Translations under genes and position numbers: made by a program
Assembly (NCBI GenBank): GCA_007125125.1
Contig: SLDT01000236.1
Coordinates: 1-37,189, forward strand
Source: Gemmatimonadota bacterium
GTDB lineage: Bacteria > Gemmatimonadota > Gemmatimonadetes > Longimicrobiales > Gaopeijiaceae
Reading direction: 5' to 3'
DNA: 37,189 nt
The notes under the pieces: generated by a model
Databases searched by the model: none
What the model was told of the DNA's origin: nothing
What the model saw: the letters and a program-made list of their open reading frames with translations, nothing else
Shown: positions 8,122-15,804 of the stretch, one piece after another
How the letters are laid out: every line of letters starts with the position of its first letter
Position numbering within the stretch: the stretch's first letter is position 1

Positions 8122-9213
8122 TCACGTCGTGCCGGGGCGACCCATCTCGAGCTGAACGAGCCCGGGAAGGGGCACCTCGGCGGGCGCAGGGATATCGGCT
8201 TCGAGCACGTCCTGAATCGCGCCGGGGCCACCAGCCACGACTTCCCTTGCCTGCTCCTTGGCATGGTACGATGAGCGCACGAGCGCTCCCGACTCCACAT
8301 GGCGAAAGCCGAACTCCCGCTCTCCTACATCCTTCCACATCCGGAATTCCTCCGGGGTGACCCACCGGGCGACCGGAATGTGGTCGGCAGAGGGGCGCAG
8401 GTACTGTCCGAGGGTCAGGATGTCGACGGCCGCCTCTCGGAGGTCGTGCATGGCCTGGCGTATCTCGTCCTCGCGTTCGCCCATGCCGAGGATGATCCCC
8501 GTCTTCGTGAGAATCGAAGCGTCGATCCGCTTCGCTGCCCCGAGGTACGAGATCGAACGCCAGTAGCGACCACCGGGCCGCACGTCGGGGTGCAGGCGCT
8601 CGACCGTCTCGAGGTTGTGCCCGAGGATCGCCGGGCGGACCTCCATGACGGTGCGAAGCGCGTCCTCGTCACCCTTGAAGTCCGGGATCAGCACCTCGAC
8701 GGAGCACCCGGGGACGCGGGCGTGGATCTCCCGGATCGTGGAGGCATAGATCCCCGCCCCCCCGTCGGCGAGCTCGTCCCGGTTCACCGAGGTGATGACG
8801 ACGTGCTCGAGCTCCATCGCCTGCACGGTCTCGGCCACGCGTCGCGGCTCGTCCTCGTCGAGCTCGGTGGGCATCCCATGGGCCACCGCACAGTACTTGC
8901 ACGCGCGAGTGCAGACGTCGCCGAGGATCATGAAGGTCGCGGTTCCCGCCTCCCAGCACTCCCCGATGTTCGGACATCCCGCCTCCTCGCAGACCGTGTG
9001 GAGCGACTGGCTCCGCATGAGCTGCTTGAGACGCAGATAGTTCTTCCCTCCGGGCGAGCGTACCTTCAGCCATTCGGGCTTGCGGTCACCCATGGGGACC
9101 GTGCGGATCCCCTCGTGTGCTCTGATCCGTGCCGTTCCCTTTGGCTTGACGATCCCGGTGTCCTTCGTTCCGGGATGGTATCCACCGGCTGGCTTCACGG
9201 TCGTCCCTGACAC
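8122..9213 (-). CDS. lipA: Lipoyl synthase
   Basis: LipA is a radical-SAM enzyme that inserts two sulfurs into protein-bound octanoyl groups, making the lipoyl cofactor needed by the E2 encoded downstream. The auxiliary cluster cysteines are C75, C80 and C86 (CEEAGCPNIGEC), the SAM-cluster cysteines C101, C105 and C108 (CTRACKYC), and the conserved C-terminal RSSYHA starts near residue 313. The start is set at GTG 9213, which has GGAGGG 9 nt upstream; a farther GTG (9258) and an internal ATG (9093) have no comparable site. With this start the protein has 363 aa, longer than the common 290-330, with an extra N-terminal stretch of about 40 residues and a 45-residue tail after RSSYHA. Being first in the pdh operon couples cofactor synthesis to complex production. 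Confidence 0.94.
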   Translation of the reverse strand: MSGTTVKPAGGYHPGTKDTGIVKPKGTARIRAHEGIRTVPMGDRKPEWLKVRSPGGKNYLRLKQLMRSQSLHTVCEEAGCPNIGECWEAGTATFMILGDVCTRACKYCAVAHGMPTELDEDEPRRVAETVQAMELEHVVITSVNRDELADGGAGIYASTIREIHARVPGCSVEVLIPDFKGDEDALRTVMEVRPAILGHNLETVERLHPDVRPGGRYWRSISYLGAAKRIDASILTKTGIILGMGEREDEIRQAMHDLREAAVDILTLGQYLRPSADHIPVARWVTPEEFRMWKDVGEREFGFRHVESGALVRSSYHAKEQAREVVAGGPGAIQDVLEADIPAPAEVPLPGLVQLEMGRPGTT

Positions 9214-9222
9214 CTGTCGTAT

Positions 9223-9228
9223 CCCTCC
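9223..9228 (-). promoter_or_regulatory. Ribosome-binding site that fixes the lipA start
   Basis: GGAGGG on the minus strand, 9 nt before the GTG at 9213, is among the strongest Shine-Dalgarno matches in this window and is the reason the shorter lipA start was chosen. Confidence 0.7.
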
Positions 9229-9301
9229 CGGCTCGGGCACGCGAGTAGCCCGGGCCACTTTCGAGTCTCATGGTCCCATCGTGTGGCCCACCCGAGGGGG
9301 C

Positions 9302-9309
9302 AAAAAAAA
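9302..9309 (-). other. T8 tract in the lipA-pdh leader
   Basis: The minus strand has eight consecutive T residues here, between the proposed promoter (9382-9411) and lipA. Just before it GGGC (in the minus-strand stretch around 9330) can pair with GCCC immediately 5' of the tract, and a GGCGC/GCGCC hairpin lies about 15 nt upstream. A homopolymer this long is rare in such GC-rich DNA. It might be an attenuator or a slippage site; pairing is weak, so this is tentative. Confidence 0.3.
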
Positions 9310-9381
9310 TGGGCTGTGCACGACGGCGCGGGAGCGCCCGAAGTGCCCTCTTCCCTCGGGTGGTTCGGCGGGTTTGCCACG

Positions 9382-9411
9382 ATGATAGCACCCTTCGCCA
9401 GAGGGGGGCAA
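9382..9411 (-). promoter_or_regulatory. Candidate promoter of the lipA-pdhABC operon
   Basis: On the minus strand TTGCCC (9411-9406), an 18-nt spacer and TATCAT (9387-9382) preceded by TG at the extended -10 position form a good sigma-70-type promoter. Transcription from it would give a leader of about 160 nt before the lipA GTG. Confidence 0.55.
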
Positions 9412-9439
9412 CTCTTCCGTGACTCGCGCGCGCCCTCGC

Positions 9440-10174
9440 TCAGCCGGGGGCGGAGTGCTTCATGAGGTGCTCCACGACTGCGGCCGGATCGTCCGTGACG
9501 AGCATGAGGTCGAGATCGCCGGGCGAGATCATCCCCCGCTCTTCCATGACCTTGTCGAGCCAGTCGAGGAGCCCGGCCCAGTACTCTCGTCCGAAGAGGA
9601 CGACCGGGAAGTCGCGGACCTTCTGCGTCTGGATCAGGGTGAGGGCCTCGAAGAGTTCGTCCATTGTCCCGAAGCCCCCGGGGAAGATCACGAACCCCTG
9701 CGCGTACTTGAGGAACATGGTCTTGCGCACGAAGAAGTAGCGGAAGTCGATGCCTCGAGTGACCCAGGGGTTCATGCCCTGTTCGAAGGGGAGCTCGATG
9801 TTGCAGCCGATCGAGGGGGCCCCGGCGTCGGTTGCGCCCCGGTTCGCCGCCTCCATGAGCCCGGGGCCACCCCCCGTGATCACTGCGTACCCGGCCTCGC
9901 CGATGAGACGGGCCGTTTCCCGGCACACTTCGTAGTATGGATCATCCGGAAGACTTCGAGCCGACCCGAAGACGGAGACCGCCGGTCCGAGGCCGGCAAG
10001 CTCTTCGAACCCCGCCACGAATTCCCCCATGATTCGGAACACCCGCCAGGCATCGACACCCATGCCGGGTGCAATCGAAGGCACCTCGACACCGCTCTGG
10101 AGCAGCCGCTCGTCTTCGGTTCGGGGCAGATGGGTCCCCGTGCCGGTGTCGGCGTCGCTCCCCGGCATGCTCAC
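9440..10174 (-). CDS. LOG-family (TIGR00730) nucleotide 5'-monophosphate phosphoribohydrolase
   Basis: The 244-aa product has the Rossmann-like fold of LOG proteins. The signature GGGPGLMEAANRGA lies at about 101-114 and PGGFGTMDELFEAL at about 165-178; together they form the nucleotide-binding and catalytic site. Family members cleave cytokinin riboside monophosphates or purine nucleoside monophosphates (PpnN-like) to base plus ribose 5-phosphate; the natural substrate here cannot be told from sequence. VSVFGSAR (about 67-73) marks the first strand of the fold, after an N-terminal extension of about 60 residues. The start is a GTG at 10174 that overlaps the stop of the upstream zinc-ribbon gene by 4 nt (GTGA), with GGAG 7 nt upstream; an ATG two codons later is the alternative. 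The overlap implies translational coupling. Confidence 0.92.
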   Translation of the reverse strand: MSMPGSDADTGTGTHLPRTEDERLLQSGVEVPSIAPGMGVDAWRVFRIMGEFVAGFEELAGLGPAVSVFGSARSLPDDPYYEVCRETARLIGEAGYAVITGGGPGLMEAANRGATDAGAPSIGCNIELPFEQGMNPWVTRGIDFRYFFVRKTMFLKYAQGFVIFPGGFGTMDELFEALTLIQTQKVRDFPVVLFGREYWAGLLDWLDKVMEERGMISPGDLDLMLVTDDPAAVVEHLMKHSAPG

Positions 10175-10959
10175 CCGCCGTCTCCCCCGGTGAAGCGTTC
10201 GGCGGCACGGCGCATCTCGGGCAGGGCCGGTTCGTGCTCCCGGTACTCGGGCCGATCCTCGCGCGCCCTCTCCTGGTCCCAGACCTCGAGGAGGCGCCGG
10301 TGGTAGCGCTCGGCCAGTGCATCGTCACCAAGCTCCTCGGCAGCGGCGGCGGCGGCGGCAAGATTGAGGAGATGGTCGGGGTCATCCGCGAGTCCCTCCT
10401 CGGCCGTTCGGAGGGCTCCCTCGAAGTCAAGGGCCGCCCGCTGGAGCAGAGACAGGTGAAAAAGGCCGTCCAGGTCCAGGGGGCGAGCGATCTCGTAGGC
10501 GTCGATCGCCATCGGGAGGAAGTTCAGCACCTCGATGGTGTCGCGCGCGGTGAGCGCCCGCATGACACGGTCGTAGAGGCGGTCGGCGGCCTCGCGGGGG
10601 GTCATCTGGGAGAGATCGATCTGCGGCGCCGGGCCGAGGGCACCGGGCTGCCCCATGGCGGCCGGAGCTCCCGGGGGCTGGGGCCCGCCACTGCCGAGCA
10701 CGGCCCAGCCACCCACGATGAGAAGGGCGACGAGGAGGGCGCCGGCTACCCACCAGGCGGGGTCGGGGGCACCGCTCGCTCCGGCCGGTGCCTCGCCCTG
10801 GCCGGTGGCGATGCGGACGGGCGAGCCGCACGCGGAGCAGAAGCGGCGGCCGGCCGCAATCGGCTGCGAGCAGGTCGGGCAGTCGAGTTCGGCAAGGGAG
10901 GCTCCGCAGCCACCGCAGAAGCGGCCCTCGGCGGGATCTCCACACTGGGTACAATGCAT
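10171..10959 (-). CDS. Double zinc-ribbon, single-pass membrane protein
   Basis: The 262-aa product starts with two zinc ribbons: C3/C6 with C15/C18 and C27/C30 with C41/C44, each in CxxC pairs (HCTQCG, FCGGCG, DCPTC, FCSACG). A linker leads to one membrane segment at about residues 69-89 (WWVAGALLVALLIVGGWAVLG). The C-terminal part (about 105-262) is helical and resembles tetratricopeptide repeats, with LHLSLLQRAALDFEGALRTAEEGLADDPDHLLNLA and a second Ala-rich repeat. Zinc-ribbon/TM/TPR proteins are common in bacteria but without a fixed function; protein-protein contacts at the membrane are likely. The ATG at 10959 has AGGAA a few nt upstream. It is coupled to the LOG gene downstream and diverges from the 11077 barrel gene. 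Confidence 0.8.
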   Translation of the reverse strand: MHCTQCGDPAEGRFCGGCGASLAELDCPTCSQPIAAGRRFCSACGSPVRIATGQGEAPAGASGAPDPAWWVAGALLVALLIVGGWAVLGSGGPQPPGAPAAMGQPGALGPAPQIDLSQMTPREAADRLYDRVMRALTARDTIEVLNFLPMAIDAYEIARPLDLDGLFHLSLLQRAALDFEGALRTAEEGLADDPDHLLNLAAAAAAAEELGDDALAERYHRRLLEVWDQERAREDRPEYREHEPALPEMRRAAERFTGGDGG

Positions 10960-11076
10960 TGGGTTTCCTGCGCGGTTCAGTCGATTGTAGATTCGTCTCG
11001 GAAAGATACCACGAAGCCCCGAGCCCGGGCCACCGTGTTCCGCTGTGCGTTTCTCCCCCCTGAAGTGCGAGCCCCC

Positions 11077-13278
11077 ATGTCCGCGTCTCCCCTGCGGTTT
11101 GTTCTCCCCTTCCGGAAGGCCTTCCCGAGGTGGCTCCTGGCGCTTGCGTGCCTGGCCGCTGCGGGCGTGGTCCCGGCGACGCCACTGGCGGGTCAGGTCC
11201 AGGCCGACACGCTGAGGCCGATACCGGCCGATGCCTGGGGGTCGCCCGGCGCCTGGACGCTCCTGGACCGGGGTCGAGAGGCGCGGGGACGCATCGCCGA
11301 GGGCCTTGCCAGCTACGAGGGTCTGATGGCAGAGCGCTTCTACATGGGCCTCTCGGCCGACCTTCTCCGGAGGGAGCGCGGGGTCATCCACCAGACGCGG
11401 ACGGGTTGGATTCGCTGGACCGCCGAGGGCGAACGCAGTGTCCGGTGGGACGGTGCGCGGAGGGACCTTCCCCTCTTCGGACTGTCGAGTGCCCGACGGC
11501 AGGGGCAGGCCGAGGCCCTCGGGCGACGGCTCGCCCGGCCGATCCTCCCCCCGCCCCTGGCCTTCGATCCCGGGAGCGACCGGCTCTTCTTCGGCGACGA
11601 GTGGGTGCTCAACCCTCTCGCCGACACCGCCGAGTACCATTACCGGTTCGCGGAGGGTGACACCCTCTCGCTGCGACTGCCCGGGGACGATGCCGAGCTG
11701 CGGCTGCTCGAACTCCGGGTCGAGCCACGCCGCTCGGACTCCCGGCTCGTGGCAGCCTCCCTCTGGTTCGACCAGGCGAGCGGGCAGCTCGTACGGGCGG
11801 GGTATCGGCCGGCCCGCCCCTTCGACCTCCAGGTCGACTCGCCGGACGGGGGCTCGGACGTGCCGGGGTTTCTGCTCCCAATCCGTGCCGAGATCCGCTA
11901 CATCACCGTGGACCACGCCCTCTTCGACTTCCGGTGGTGGATTCCCCGACGTTTCGCCTTCGAGGGGTCGGGCCAGGTGGCGAACCTGGCCCGCTTCCCG
12001 GTCCAGTTCGAGTGGCTCGTGAGCGAGCTCGAGGTTAACGAGGAGCCTTCGTCAGTCTTCGCGCTTCCGGACTCGCTTCCCGAGGGTTGGGTGGTGAACC
12101 GGGCCACGATCGAACGCCCGGACGGTGATCGCGAGCTCACCGTCATCGTGCCGCCGGTCGACACGTTCACCGCGAACGCGCCGCGTCCGGTGAGGCGTGT
12201 GCGAGCCCCCTCGGCCTTCCGCCCGGACGAACTGAGTTCGCTCGAGGAGGAGCTGCGGCGCCTTCTGCCCTCGCGGGCGGGGCTTCCCCTGCAGGCGAGG
12301 TTCGGCCTGCAGGACGGGCTCACCCGCTTCAACCGGGTCGAGGCGCTTTCGACCGGCGCCTCGGTGGACCTCCCGCTGGGTGGCGAGGTGCGGGGACGGG
12401 GCAAGGTGCGGATCGGCGTGGGAGACCTCGAGCCCGGAGCCGAACTCGCGCTCTACCGGGAGGGGCAGGCCTCTCGCCTCGAGGTCGAGGCCTACCGGCG
12501 GCTCGCCTCCTCGGCGGAATGGGAGCGCCCCTTCACCTTTTCCCGCTCGCTCGGGACGCTGCTCTGGGGGGGTGAGCGGACGCCCTTCTACCGGACGACG
12601 GGGCTCGGCCTGGCCCGCACGACCGGCAGCACGACGCTGAGGAGCGAGGCGCGGCTCTTCGCCGAGGAGCACCGGTCGGCCCGCCGCACGACCTCCTTCC
12701 ACCTCGGGCGCGCGTTGTACGGGGACACGCTTCCGCTCAATCCCCCGGCCGACCGGGGGCGCTGGGCGGGGGGGGAGCTCTTCGTGGGCTGGCAGAACGG
12801 GGTCGACCCCTGGCGGGTTCAGCTCCTCGCCGAGAGTCGGCTCGAGGGTGCGGGAGGCACGACCTCGTACGCCCGCGGATGGGCGTCGGGTGCGGTGCGG
12901 GTTCCGGTAGGTCCGACCTGGTCTTTCGCCCTCGAGGGTGGGCTCGGGCAGTCGGCCGGGGACGTTCCCGTTCAGCGACGGTTCTACCCTGGCGGCCCGA
13001 GGGTCTTCAGGGGTGCGCGTACGGGTGAGTCTTCGGCCGAGGCCTTCTGGTTCGGACGGCTCGAGGGAGCGCGCGGCCCGGCCGGCGCGAGGATTACGGG
13101 CTTCGTCGATGTCCTCGGCGCGGCCGACAGGCGCGACGACCTCTTTCGGGGGAGTCCGGAGTGGGCAGCCGGGGGCGGGCTCTCGCTCCTGGACGGGCTC
13201 CTTCGCATCGATCTCGTGCGAACCCTTGGAGACGACGGCCGGGTGCGACTCTTCGCCTATCTGGACGGACTGCTCTGA
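11077..13278 (+). CDS. Secreted protein with probable C-terminal outer-membrane beta-barrel (Omp85-like barrel, weak)
   Basis: I do not recognise a characterised homologue. The 733-aa product has a signal peptide (about residues 1-38, basic start, WLLALACLAAAGVVPATPLAG, cleavage near LAGQ). A middle region of alternating short strands follows, with a DUF-like section around ITVDHALFDFRWWIPRRFAFEG (about 274-295). From about residue 390 amphipathic strands alternate with turns, as in an outer-membrane barrel, and the protein ends AYLDGLL. FYPGGPRVFRGARTGE near 640-660 resembles the Gly-Gly...RG motif of Omp85/TpsB barrels, but no POTRA domain is obvious. The ATG at 11077 is chosen because the signal peptide begins there; a long in-frame extension upstream is antisense to the neighbouring gene. 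It diverges from the zinc-ribbon gene. Confidence 0.75.
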   Translation: MSASPLRFVLPFRKAFPRWLLALACLAAAGVVPATPLAGQVQADTLRPIPADAWGSPGAWTLLDRGREARGRIAEGLASYEGLMAERFYMGLSADLLRRERGVIHQTRTGWIRWTAEGERSVRWDGARRDLPLFGLSSARRQGQAEALGRRLARPILPPPLAFDPGSDRLFFGDEWVLNPLADTAEYHYRFAEGDTLSLRLPGDDAELRLLELRVEPRRSDSRLVAASLWFDQASGQLVRAGYRPARPFDLQVDSPDGGSDVPGFLLPIRAEIRYITVDHALFDFRWWIPRRFAFEGSGQVANLARFPVQFEWLVSELEVNEEPSSVFALPDSLPEGWVVNRATIERPDGDRELTVIVPPVDTFTANAPRPVRRVRAPSAFRPDELSSLEEELRRLLPSRAGLPLQARFGLQDGLTRFNRVEALSTGASVDLPLGGEVRGRGKVRIGVGDLEPGAELALYREGQASRLEVEAYRRLASSAEWERPFTFSRSLGTLLWGGERTPFYRTTGLGLARTTGSTTLRSEARLFAEEHRSARRTTSFHLGRALYGDTLPLNPPADRGRWAGGELFVGWQNGVDPWRVQLLAESRLEGAGGTTSYARGWASGAVRVPVGPTWSFALEGGLGQSAGDVPVQRRFYPGGPRVFRGARTGESSAEAFWFGRLEGARGPAGARITGFVDVLGAADRRDDLFRGSPEWAAGGGLSLLDGLLRIDLVRTLGDDGRVRLFAYLDGLL

Positions 13279-13299
13279 GGCTGGTGGGGGTCGCGCGGG

Positions 13300-14097
13300 T
13301 CAGAGCCCGGAGGGACGGTCGATGAAGGACCAGGCGAGGCCAAAGCGTGCTGCGGCGCGCTCGGCGAGAGCCCGGACTCCCCACGTCTCGGTGCGGTAGT
13401 GGCCGCCGAGCACGAGGTTGATTCCGAGTTCCCGGGCATCGACGTAGTGCTGGTGCGATGCCTCGCCGGTCACGAGGGTGTCGATCCCGGCATCCGCGGC
13501 CTGTCCGAGGAAGCTCGCTCCACCCCCGGTGACGACGGCCAGGCGACGTACCTGGCTGGGTCCGGCGGCGATGACCTGCACCGGGCCCCCAAGGGCATCG
13601 ACCAGTCGGTCGCTCAGGGCCGCAAGCGGGAGGTCGGCGTCCAGAGCCCAACCAATGTGCCGGTCTTCGTATCGTCCGAAGGGGTGGGTCGGCTCGAGTC
13701 CGAGAGTGCGCGTGAGAACGGCAGCGTTCCCCACCTCGGGATGGGCATCGAGCGGCAGGTGTGCGCTGTAGAGATGGACGCCTGCCTGGATCAGGGGTCG
13801 GACTCGACGCATGAGGCGTCCAGTGAGGGGCGCGGTACCGGACCAGAAGAGACCGTGATGCACCAGAAGGGCGTCGGCGTCCAGGGCGACGGCGGCGGCG
13901 ATGGTCTCCTGTGACGCATCGACCGCCACGGCAAGGTGCCGGACCGGCCTCGTCCCCTCGACCTGCAGGCCGTTGAGAGCGGGTGCGTAGTCTGGAAAGC
14001 CCGGGAGGTCCAGGAGCTCGTCGAAAAAACCGAACAAAGATTCGGTTTTGTCCCATGCCCTGTCCGGGCCGGACTCGGAGGGCTCTGATTGGTCCAT
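13300..14097 (-). CDS. NIF3 / DUF34 dinuclear metal-binding protein
   Basis: The 265-aa product matches the NIF3 family (often annotated GTP cyclohydrolase I type 2), which forms hexameric rings with a dinuclear metal centre. Metal-ligand motifs are visible: LLVHHGLFW (H80/H81), SAHLPLDAHPEVGN (H113, D117) and the C-terminal LGGHYRTETWGV with a conserved His-Glu pair. LNGLQVEG near the N-terminus is another family signature. The function is unsettled; roles in metallochaperoning or in processing damaged metabolites have been suggested. Two ATGs compete: the one at 14097 has GAGG 6 nt upstream, whereas the first (14103) abuts it, so 14097 was chosen. The gene faces the end of the 11077 barrel gene, 21 nt away, and is preceded by the DnaA-box-rich gap. 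Confidence 0.92.
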   Translation of the reverse strand: MDQSEPSESGPDRAWDKTESLFGFFDELLDLPGFPDYAPALNGLQVEGTRPVRHLAVAVDASQETIAAAVALDADALLVHHGLFWSGTAPLTGRLMRRVRPLIQAGVHLYSAHLPLDAHPEVGNAAVLTRTLGLEPTHPFGRYEDRHIGWALDADLPLAALSDRLVDALGGPVQVIAAGPSQVRRLAVVTGGGASFLGQAADAGIDTLVTGEASHQHYVDARELGINLVLGGHYRTETWGVRALAERAAARFGLAWSFIDRPSGL

Positions 14098-14120
14098 CGT
14101 CATCCTCGTTTCAGCTACAG

Positions 14121-14418
14121 TTGTCCACAGGCCATGATGCGCCGGGTGGAGCGGGCCGCTTCGTACCTCGGAGTGTTGATATGGCGGCAGCCTGGGGGCT
14201 CACCTCGTGTGGTGCAGGGAGCGCCATCTTGCACTGAACGACTGAAAGAACTTCTGGCCACTGGGCTCCGGACGGTTTTGCGCACCTTCGGCCCCAGTGT
14301 GGAAAAGTCCTGTGAGGGCTGTGCGAAAGCATGTGGAGAACCCGCTGGCGAGCTCGTTCTGCACGGGTCGGCCCGCGCCTGCACGCTCGAACCGGAAGGT
14401 TTCCCCAACTGTGGATAA
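14121..14418. other. Four DnaA-box-like sites in a gene-free gap (second DnaA cluster)
   Basis: The gap 14098-14427 holds no credible gene but has TTGTCCACA on the plus strand at 14121-14129. On the minus strand it has TTTTCCACA (14298-14306), TTCTCCACA (14332-14340) and a perfect TTATCCACA (14410-14418). The perfect box is the best match to the DnaA consensus in the whole window, better than those in the dnaA-dnaN gap. There is no AT-rich patch or trinucleotide array of the kind seen at 28731-28760. It may be a DnaA-titrating or regulatory site, not an origin. Confidence 0.65.
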
Positions 14419-14427
14419 CGGCGTGCG

Positions 14428-14832
14428 TCAGGATGAGCTGGCCAAAGATTCCTGGGGGGCTTCGCTCCGTTCGACCGACCCCATTTCGATGGAGCCATTG
14501 AGGAGGGCCCCCTCCTCGAGCTGCATTCTGCGGGCGCGAACATCCCCCTCGATTCGAGCGGTTGCCTGAATCTCCAACCTGGACTCGGCGACGAGGGTTC
14601 CGCGTACCTCTCCGGAGACAATCGCATCGGCCGTCGTGATGTCTCCCTCCACGACTCCGTCCTTGCCGATGACGACCGCCTTCCCGGCCTGCACGGAACC
14701 GTGCACGGTGCCCTCGATGCGGATCGTTCCGTCGGCCCGTAGATCCCCGGTGACGTGCATCCCCGCCCCGATGATCGAGATGACGGGGGCTCCATTCGTC
14801 TCGGATACGCTGCGTTCTCTGGACTTCAGCAT
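14428..14832 (-). CDS. Bactofilin (polymer-forming cytoskeletal protein)
   Basis: The 134-aa product has the bactofilin beta-helix domain. It runs from ISIIGAGMHVTGDLRADGTIRIEGTVHGSVQAGKAVVIGKDGVVEGDITTADAIVSGEVRGTLVAESRLEIQATARIEGDVRARRMQLEEGALLNG, a series of short Gly-punctuated rungs covering about residues 18-112, flanked by short disordered tails. Bactofilins polymerise without nucleotides into filaments that position cell-wall enzymes or chromosome-segregation proteins; in Myxococcus one family member works with ParABS, and elsewhere they pair with M23 peptidases. Both partner types lie immediately upstream here (M23 peptidase at 15010, parB/parA at 15805-17519), all on the same strand. 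The ATG at 14832 was chosen over upstream in-frame codons because the earlier residues are Arg/Ser-rich and not family-like. Confidence 0.93.
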   Translation of the reverse strand: MLKSRERSVSETNGAPVISIIGAGMHVTGDLRADGTIRIEGTVHGSVQAGKAVVIGKDGVVEGDITTADAIVSGEVRGTLVAESRLEIQATARIEGDVRARRMQLEEGALLNGSIEMGSVERSEAPQESLASSS

Positions 14833-15009
14833 GAGCCGGAGGGGTGGAGAGGAGGTGGACCTGCGCGCTGAAGAAGGTAGCGTGCGCCGGCGCCGGGGGG
14901 TAGGCATCGCTTCCTGGGGCCGCAAGGGCAGGGGGCGTGCAGGGGCGGTGTCCGAGTCTCGACCCGGAACCCCGCAGCGGAGATTGTAACCGGGGTCGAC
15001 ACCGCTGGA

Positions 15010-15789
15010 TCAGGGCTGTCGGACGTAGTCGAGGGGGTTGACCGGCCGCCCATCTCGCAGGATCTCGAAGTGCAGATGCGGGGCCGTCGACCGACCGGTG
15101 CTCCCGGTCAGACCGATGACTTCGCCGGGCCGCACGATGTCGCCCGGACGAGCAAGTAGCAGGGAGGCATGGGCATAGAGGGACCGATATCCCTGGCCGT
15201 GGTCCAGGAGCAGGTGGAGCCCATAGACTGGATCGTCCGCGGCCTCCACGACCCGCCCGAGCCCCGCGGCGAGAATGTAGGTGCCCGTGGGAACGGCGAT
15301 GTCGATTCCGGGATGCTCCCGTTCGGCCCCCTCCACAAGGGGTTGGGTGATGAAGCCCCGGTCGGCGAGGGGCCAGGCCGACGGGGGTCCCTCGGCCGGG
15401 GCGGGTGCCCCCGGCATCGCGCGCCCTCCGGCCGGGGGCAGGAAGGGACCACTGCCCGTCCCGGCCTGGCTTTCGGGGCCGAAGAGCGCCGTGAGTCGCG
15501 CGTAGGCGCCCTCGACCTGGGCGAGCGCGTCGGCGAGTTCGTCCACGACCGCGAGCTGCTCTCGCGCCTCCGCCAGGTCGGCTCGGAGGTGGTGTGCCTG
15601 TCGAGCCTGCCATGCGAAGACGACCCAGCTAATGGCGAGCAGGACCAGCACCGCAGGCGCGGCCACGGTGGCGATGCGAGCGAGCCGCGCCCATCGTCCG
15701 CTCAAGCGGAAACTGCGTGTGCGGCCCGAGCCCCCGGGGATCAGCTGGATCGTGATGTCGTCTCGCCCGTCGTCGTTCCGCTCACCCAT
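15010..15789 (-). CDS. M23-family (LytM-type) peptidoglycan endopeptidase, membrane-anchored
   Basis: The 259-aa product has a basic cytoplasmic N-terminus, one membrane segment (about 39-60, IATVAAPAVLVLLAISWVVFAW) and a coiled coil (about 61-103, heavy in Ala, Glu, Leu). A Pro/Gly-rich linker follows, then a zinc peptidase domain from about 138. All catalytic ligands are there: H159 and D163 (EHPGIDIAVPTGT), H207 (YAHAS) and H238/H240 (PHLHFEI), so it should be an active endopeptidase and not a LytM activator such as EnvC. It would act in the periplasm on peptide cross-links. The bactofilin follows 177 nt downstream and parB ends 15 nt upstream; bactofilin-M23 pairs shape cells in several phyla, which is the likely role here by inference. 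Confidence 0.93.
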   Translation of the reverse strand: MGERNDDGRDDITIQLIPGGSGRTRSFRLSGRWARLARIATVAAPAVLVLLAISWVVFAWQARQAHHLRADLAEAREQLAVVDELADALAQVEGAYARLTALFGPESQAGTGSGPFLPPAGGRAMPGAPAPAEGPPSAWPLADRGFITQPLVEGAEREHPGIDIAVPTGTYILAAGLGRVVEAADDPVYGLHLLLDHGQGYRSLYAHASLLLARPGDIVRPGEVIGLTGSTGRSTAPHLHFEILRDGRPVNPLDYVRQP

Positions 15790-15804
15790 CCGACCCCTAC
15801 CCCC

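Noticed and set aside
9214-9258. Longer lipA from GTG 9258
   Set aside because: The GTG at 9213 has a far better ribosome site.
10069-11076. Upstream in-frame extension of the 11077 barrel gene by about 336 codons
   Set aside because: It is antisense to the zinc-ribbon gene, Arg/Gly-rich, and the signal peptide begins only at 11077.
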